A stretch of DNA of 64,000 bases from Darksidea phi (lineage: Eukaryota; Ascomycota; Dothideomycetes; Pleosporales; Lentitheciaceae): assembly GCA_030770425.1 (NCBI GenBank), contig JASJFT010000025.1, positions 1 through 64,000 on the forward strand, given 5' to 3'. The position numbers and the translations under genes are program-made. A model generated the notes under the pieces. The model ran no database searches. It saw only the letters and a list, made by a program, of their open reading frames with translations, and was not told where the DNA came from. Below, piece by piece: positions 58,484 to 64,000 of the stretch (the stretch's first letter is position 1; each line of letters begins with the position of its first letter).

Positions 58484-61400
58484 ATGGCCGAGGGTCTCGC
58501 TGTCGTCAGCGTCGTCGCTAGCATCGTTCAGCTCGTTGACTTCAGCACGAAGGTTATTCGTCGCCTCGAGGAGTTTCATTCTGCTGCGGGAGAAATACCG
58601 AAGTCCTTTCGCCACATTAACACTGAGTTGCCTGCCCTGAGCACCACCCTGCAGAACATTAGCCGAGATATCAAGACGGACTCGGTAGATACCGGCACCA
58701 GAGATGCTCTCATACCTGTGGTTGATGGGTGTCGGGAACAGATCGCGCAGCTGGACGCCATTCTTGCGAAGACGCTCCCAGCCACCGACGGCAGCTGGCG
58801 GGCAAGGAGCAAGAAGGCGATAGTAAGCCTACACCAAGAGGACAAAGTGGAGAACCTCGCAAAGATCTTACGAAACTACATCGCAACGCTCATGTTCTAC
58901 CACATCGCCGCATCATCTACCCTGCAACCGCTTAGAGGTAAATGATTTATGAGCAGTCCGTACGACTTATACTGATTCACAATACGCAGACTCAAAGCTC
59001 GTGAGGATACGTGTGTGGCTATCTGCACCGGATCCTTCTACAAACTACCAGAAAGCGCTTAAGCAACGTCAAGACGATACCGGGCTTTGGTTTCTTGAGA
59101 GCGACCAGTATGCCGAGTGGAAGACGGATGCCGCATCATTCCTCTGGCTACATGGCATCCCTGGATGCGGCAAGACTATCCTCAGCTCGACTATTCTCCA
59201 GAACGTACTTCAGCACTGCGACAGCGACCCTGGCAAGGTGGTTGCGTACTTCTTCTTCGACTTCAACGACACGCAGAAGCAAAACCCGGAGCTAATGGTG
59301 CGCTCCTTGATCTGCCAGCTCTCGCAGCAGTGCGTTAGGATCCCAACGGGCCTCGATACGTTGTTCTCCTCTTGTGAGAATGGGCAGCGACAGCCCTCGC
59401 TGCATGTACTCTTGGAAGTTTTGCAACAGTTGATGCAGGAGTTTCCGTATATCTACATCGTCCTCGATGCTCTTGATGAGTGTTCCGGGCGGGCGGAGCT
59501 GATGGACATCCTCGAGACAATGTCTGCATGGCAGCTTCAGAATTTGCACATGCTCCTGACAAGCCGCAGAGAACGAGACATCGAGAGTTCATTGGAGACC
59601 TTTATACGTCGGCAGGACGTCGTCTGCCTTCAGAGTAAACTAGTGGACAGAGACATACACAAATACGTACAGCAAAGATTGTCCGACGACAAGCGGTTGA
59701 GCAGGTGGGGAAGAGACCCTGCTCTCAGGCAAGATATCGAGGCTGCTCTCATGAAAGGAGCTCAGGGAATGTACGGATGCTGTCTTACTCTCGCCTGAAC
59801 ACGCAGGACTGATGACCAATACAGGTTCCGATGGGCTGTTTGTCAGTTAGACACGTTGGGGGAGTGTCGTACTCGAGCATCGCTGCGGAAATCGCTTGCA
59901 ACACTTCCTCCGACGCTGGACAAAACATATGATCGCATTCTGTCAGCGATCAGCGAAGCTGATTCGCAGTACGCTGTCCCTATTCTACGGTGGCTAACAT
60001 TCTCGGCTCGGCCGCTCTCGGTGGACGAAGTTGCTGAGATAGTAGCCATAGATTTGGAGGATGAAGCCAGATTCGATCCGGAAGAGGTTCTAGAAGATCC
60101 GCTGGATGTGTTGAACATCTGCTCTAGCCTTGTCACCATGACTACGGACGAGGAAGATGGAGAGCTAGGGTCAGCAAGACAAATCGTGGTGCTTGCACAC
60201 TACTCTGTCAAAGAGTATCTCCTCTCGGATAGAATCGGAAAAGGCTTAGCAGCGCATTACGGCATGCAAAATGCTGCATGCCATGACGCTATAGCGAGGA
60301 GCTGCCTTGGGTACCTTCTTCAGTTTCAGGGACCTGAGCTTCTGCGCCACGACAACGCGAAAGAGTTCAGGCTGGCGGAATACTCGGCCAGATTCTGGAT
60401 AAAGCATGCTCAAGCTGCGGGGGAGCAGTCAGAGGGGTATGCTCAAGAAGCTATGGTTATGTTTCGGGAGAAAAAAGACACGTATCTGAATTGGCTTAGA
60501 ATCCATGATCCAGATCAAGAATGGGGCGGCCCTGATAGTCGGAAGGGTCTGGAGTCACTTCCTGCTCCGCTGTATTATGCAAGCCGCGTTGGCTTGAGAG
60601 GAATTGTAGAGCTGCTGATCGAGAATGGCGCCAACGTCAACGCGCAGGGTGGAAGGTACGGTAACGCACTCCAGGCAGCTTCATTTGAAGGCCACGAGGC
60701 GATTGTAGAGCTGCTAGTCGACAAGGGCGCCAACGTCAACGTGCAGGGTGGTGGATACCCCGGCAACGCACTCCAGGCGGCTTCATTAGGAGGCCACGAG
60801 GCGATTGTGAAGCTGCTACTCGACAAGGGCGTCGACGTCAACGCGCAAGGTGGAGAGTACGGCAACGCACTCCAGGCGGCTTCATGGGGAGGCCACGAGG
60901 CGACTATAAAGCTGCTACTCGACAAGGGCGTCGACGTCAACGCGCAAGGTGGAGAGTACGGCAACGCACTCCAGGTGGCTTCATATAGAGGCCACAAGGC
61001 GATTATAGAGCTGCTGATCAAGAATAGCGCCAACGTCAACGCGCAGGGCGGGCAATTCGGCAACGCACTCCAGGCGGCTTCATATGAAGGCCACGAGGCG
61101 ATTGTAGAGCTGCTAGTCGACAAGGGCGCCAACGTCAACGCGCAGGGTGGTGGATACTCCGGCAACGCACTCCAGGCGGCTTCATTAGGAGGCCACGAGG
61201 CGATTGTGAAGCTACTAGTCGACGCTAAGGGCGCCGACGTCAACACGCAGGGCGGATTTTACGGCAACGCACTCCAGGCGGCTTCATTAGGAGGCCACGA
61301 GGCGATTGTGAAGCTACTAGTCGACGCCAAGGGCGCCGACGTCAACGCGCAGGGCGGAGTGTACGGCAACGCAATCCAGGCGGCTTCATTTAACGGCCAC

Positions 61401-62208
61401 GAGACGATTGTACAGCTGCTAGTCGACAAGGGCGTCGACGTCAACGCGCAGGGCGGAGTGTACGGCAACGCAATCCAGGCGGCTTCACATAAAGGCCACG
61501 AGGCGATTGTGAAGCTGTTAGTCAGCAAGGGCGCCGACGTCAACGCGCAGGGTCGAGAAACTCATGGCCGGACCCCTCTTCATCTTGCTGCAAGGGGCGG
61601 GCATATCGGCACTTTCCAATATCTAGTCAACCTCGGCCTTGATCTCAATACTCTAGATGCGAAAGGAGATGGTATACTCGGCTATGCATCTTCAGGTGGC
61701 TCGCTCGAGGTTCTTCAGGCCGCCTTGACCCACGGTCTTATAGTCTCTTCCGAAAGCATGCATTGGAGTCCCCTTCACTGGGCATGCAGATCGGGGAAAC
61801 CTGAAGTTGTAGAATTATTGATCAAGGAGGGCCTGCGTAGCGAATGTGTCACTATCCCTGAACCTCAGGGCCAATGGAGTCCTCTTGATATTGCTATCTT
61901 CCACGAAAATGAGGAGATGTTGGGGAATCTATCTTCGTCCTGTAGAGCTCTTCTAGGTTCAGAAATCGATACTATTCGATCTCCTGGTAAACGTCACGGT
62001 TCTTATTTGTGTAATGGGTGCTTCAATGTAAGTGGATAACGCAAGTTTTCGAGCCTATTTAACATTAAAGCAGGTCATTTATGGGCCTCGTTTTCATTGC
62101 CGCACGTGCCCAGATCTGGACTATTGTTTCATGTGCAACCCCTTCTTATGTAGTCTGCATACAGATCACGAGTGGGAATATTTCGAACTTTATAAGGGCA
62201 GCGCTTAG
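58484..62208 (+). CDS. NLR protein: SesA-like domain, NACHT, ankyrin repeats, ZZ zinc finger
   Basis: Four exons: 58484-58937, 58990-59770, 59825-62027 and 62074-62208. Introns of 52, 54 and 46 bp use GTAAAT, GTACGG and GTAAGT donors; 1190 aa. Residues 1-120 (MAEGLAVVSVVASIVQLVDF, KSFRHINTELPALSTTLQNI) fit the SesA-type N-terminal domain of fungal STAND proteins. NACHT: Walker A GIPGCGKT (about 207-214), VVAYFFFDFND, Walker B YIVLDALDEC (about 307-316), then the winged-helix part (LTFSARPLSVDEVAEIVAID, VVLAHYSVKEYLL). From about 659 to 1110 there are about 13 ankyrin repeats, ten of them nearly identical (NALQAASxGGHEAIVKLLV unit). The last exon completes a ZZ finger (CNGC, CRTC, CFMC, HTDH). 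The last intron is easily missed: reading through it ends the protein at 62039 and destroys the finger. Likely role: allorecognition or immunity. Confidence 0.92.
60600..61560 (+). repeat. Coding tandem repeats of 99-102 bp
   Basis: About ten head-to-tail copies inside the second NLR, each encoding one ankyrin unit that begins AACGCACTCCAGGCGGCTTCA. Neighbouring copies differ by few bases and some differ by one codon (an extra GG or DAK residue), which points to recent duplication or gene conversion between units. Confidence 0.92.
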
Positions 62209-62937
62209 TTGCGGTAACCCATAGACTCGGTTAAGGTCGCTTTCACCTTGATCAAGCATGGAGGCCGAATTTTCCGTTTATAAATCCTTACATGAAAGTT
62301 CTACGCATTACTTAATTAGGCCACAGCGATAGTTCATAGCCTGTTATCTAGTTGTGAAGAATGCTTTGCAAATGTTCTATCCGCTAAAGTTTCAAAGTTT
62401 AGTGTCACTCCAAAGTAGGCAGACCGCGTTGCGAGCTTGTACTTCTTTCCTGCACACAGGGCCTTGGTGTTATCCTATAATAGAAGTTATAGAATTATTC
62501 CTAATAAGCAAATAAACTAAGTTATAACCGCCAAGTCCCTGCGTAGAGACGAGTTGTAGTAATAATCGACAGCGAACGATAAGGGAGAAGAACGACACGA
62601 AGATGGCGAGATATCAAACTTTGAATTTAAAATAACCTTAAGTTTACGGCAAACACTGTCCGCCAGTTAACTACAATCCCATAACAGACTTTTAGCATGG
62701 AAGAAGAAGCAAGGGCAGCTGCCAGAAAAGTAGCAACGGTGAATAAATCGGCCATAGAGATAACTAGGGAAATAAAGATTAAAGGGCTGCAGAGTTAGAC
62801 AGGCGGACTAGCTACCTGTGCTGCTGTGGCAGCTCAGGAGTCAAAGCTAGTTGGGGCATACAGGATACACAGAGTCTCAGAGCGCCATCCGTTCAAACAT
62901 CAGGACTTCGTAGGGGGAAGTGAAAATTGTGTCCCGA
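62209..62937. other. Intergenic; nothing firm
   Basis: The 3' region of the second NLR, partly AT-rich. A plus piece near 62698-62900 (MEEEARAAARKVATVNKSA, stop, then more open frame) may be a relic of an unknown gene. Confidence 0.45.
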
Positions 62938-63210
62938 TCAGGAGAAACACACCATTTTGATGGCAATGCACGAGCATTGCAAGTCGCGCATGTAAACGAC
63001 AGGCACATCATCCGTTGCGTGGTTCGAGTCTCGACTTGCGGTATCATTTTGTGGCAAATGATTGCCTCCTGTAGCGAAAGCGCTCACAATGATGCCACCC
63101 AAACTGTGCGCAACGAAGATGTTCGGCCGCTTACTCATCTGCTCTGGCTTTGGTTCTTGCCATCGTGTGAGCTCTTGCACATCATGTACCTGTGTGATCT
63201 CCCTTTCCAA
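62938..63210 (-). pseudogene. Alpha/beta-hydrolase (SesB/lipase-like) fragment
   Basis: A short open frame contains RPNIFVAHSLGGIIV, the nucleophile-elbow motif GHSxGG (here AHSLGG) in the form typical of lipase-like domains found at the N-terminus of fungal NLRs. The upstream residues (LEREITQVHDVQELTRW) could be the preceding helix. Only about 90 codons remain; the frame lacks a credible start and the later parts of the fold. It is read as a fragment of a larger gene, lying between an NLR and a nuclease-like gene. Confidence 0.5.
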
Positions 63211-63278
63211 GGTCTGACACTAGGTTTCGAGGTTATTAGGATTTGATAGGTTTGCCGCCGTCGACAGACGTAACTCGT

Positions 63279-64000
63279 TCATTCTCTTGGCTTTTGACGG
63301 ACAATTGCTTCTTCAAACCACGACAAATACTCCGTCCTCGCCCACTCTACAATGTGGTTTAGATTTACAAATAGCTTATTCAAACTCTGCTTATCTTCCG
63401 TGCTACCCAGCTTCAGAGGCCCGATGAAGGCCAGCTCGAAATCCTTTCGGCCCTCATCCTCGAACACACGAGCGGCGACAGCATGAAGTCGCCAGATATC
63501 ACCATCAATCTCGAGTGTGAGTGATGGCATCGACATGTCCCATTCTTCCATCCAGCGCTTGTTGAACTCAGCTGCGGCCCAGGTTCCGAGTTGAACGACG
63601 GGGTCTTGGTTGCCGTAGTTACGCTTTACCTCAATGTTCAGGAATAGGGGATTATAGTTGACGAATGAGGAGACCTGGTTGATGGACGTTAGGCGAGATT
63701 GGAGAAGCTTCTTTGTCTCGCGGGCTAAACATAGACCAAGTGCGAGATCGATCTTCTTGTCTAGATCCTTGAGCGACGCCTTGTTCGAGGTGGGCACATG
63801 CTCTGAGATAATCTCGGTAGTGCGGACATCAAAGACGCCGACGCGGTCATTCGCTCGGCGGTTGCTCGCACTTCCCGGGATCGTCTGCTCGAATATATTG
63901 AGAATCTGCAGCACAACTTTAGATATCCACTGGGGCTCGGGATGCGTATCTTTACGACAATCGTCTGCCTGACGAATCACGAAATCAAGGATGCGCCTAA
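63279..64000 (-). CDS. PD-(D/E)XK nuclease-like protein, partial at the right edge
   Basis: The frame is open to the window edge (first readable residues RRILDFVIRQADDC), so the N-terminus lies outside; the 240 visible codons end at 63279. The family pattern is visible: HPEPQWISKVVLQILN, IDLALGL (possible catalytic Asp), INQVSSFVNYNPLFLNIEVKR (the E-x-K of the PD-(D/E)xK active site) and VVQLGTWAAAEFNKRW (the Gln after the motif), then a beta-rich C-terminus (SLTLEIDGDIWRLHAVAA). This matches the fungal PDDEXK-like domain found in many accessory-region proteins of unknown function. It neighbours an NLR and transposon relics, as such genes often do. Nuclease activity is not shown. Confidence 0.82.
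   Translation of the reverse strand, partial: RRILDFVIRQADDCRKDTHPEPQWISKVVLQILNIFEQTIPGSASNRRANDRVGVFDVRTTEIISEHVPTSNKASLKDLDKKIDLALGLCLARETKKLLQSRLTSINQVSSFVNYNPLFLNIEVKRNYGNQDPVVQLGTWAAAEFNKRWMEEWDMSMPSLTLEIDGDIWRLHAVAARVFEDEGRKDFELAFIGPLKLGSTEDKQSLNKLFVNLNHIVEWARTEYLSWFEEAIVRQKPRE

Overview
The window is nuclear DNA of a filamentous ascomycete. The signs are many 45-100 bp GT-AG introns with CTRAY-like branch sites, pyrimidine-rich leaders before start codons, and fungus-specific families (NACHT-ankyrin NLRs, DUF7729, PDDEXK-like nuclease, Fot1/Tan1-type transposase). The mix of families suggests Dothideomycetes, but that is an inference. I read no rRNA, no convincing tRNA, no CRISPR and no telomeric repeat. 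The sequence opens with 75 C.

Layout. 1-11000 is gene-poor: an RCR-like PPxY membrane protein, a small coiled-coil protein and several weak relics. 11025-14010 is a dead sugar/polyol cluster: an MFS sugar transporter, a zinc polyol dehydrogenase and a fungal transcription factor, all with stops or frameshifts. The first two lie head to head and both lack their N-termini at one junction near 12362. 15486-20224 holds a proline-rich protein with a C-terminal Cys/His module and a DUF7729 secreted, probably GPI-anchored protein. 22600-23454 is a short-chain dehydrogenase pseudogene with nonsense changes of the type left by repeat-induced point mutation (RIP). 25480-31909 carries a secreted GH3 beta-glucosidase and a secreted FAD-linked oxidase, separated by LTR-like DNA and a 327-bp inverted-repeat element.

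33324-49941 is the conserved core: a SANT/Myb-like protein, a SIRT4-type sirtuin, a cAMP phosphodiesterase, a broken F-box gene, a RING-IBR ubiquitin ligase and an F-box/LRR protein. These point to chromatin, cAMP and ubiquitin control.

50000-64000 is an innate-immunity/allorecognition-like island. It has an LTR in AT-rich DNA, a NACHT-ankyrin NLR, a dead protein kinase, a dead pogo-type transposase, a second NLR (SesA-like, NACHT, about 10 near-identical ankyrin repeats, ZZ finger), an alpha/beta-hydrolase fragment and a PD-(D/E)XK nuclease-like gene running off the right edge. This island and the dead polyol cluster are the most interesting parts. All intron positions were read by eye from splice motifs and reading-frame continuity.
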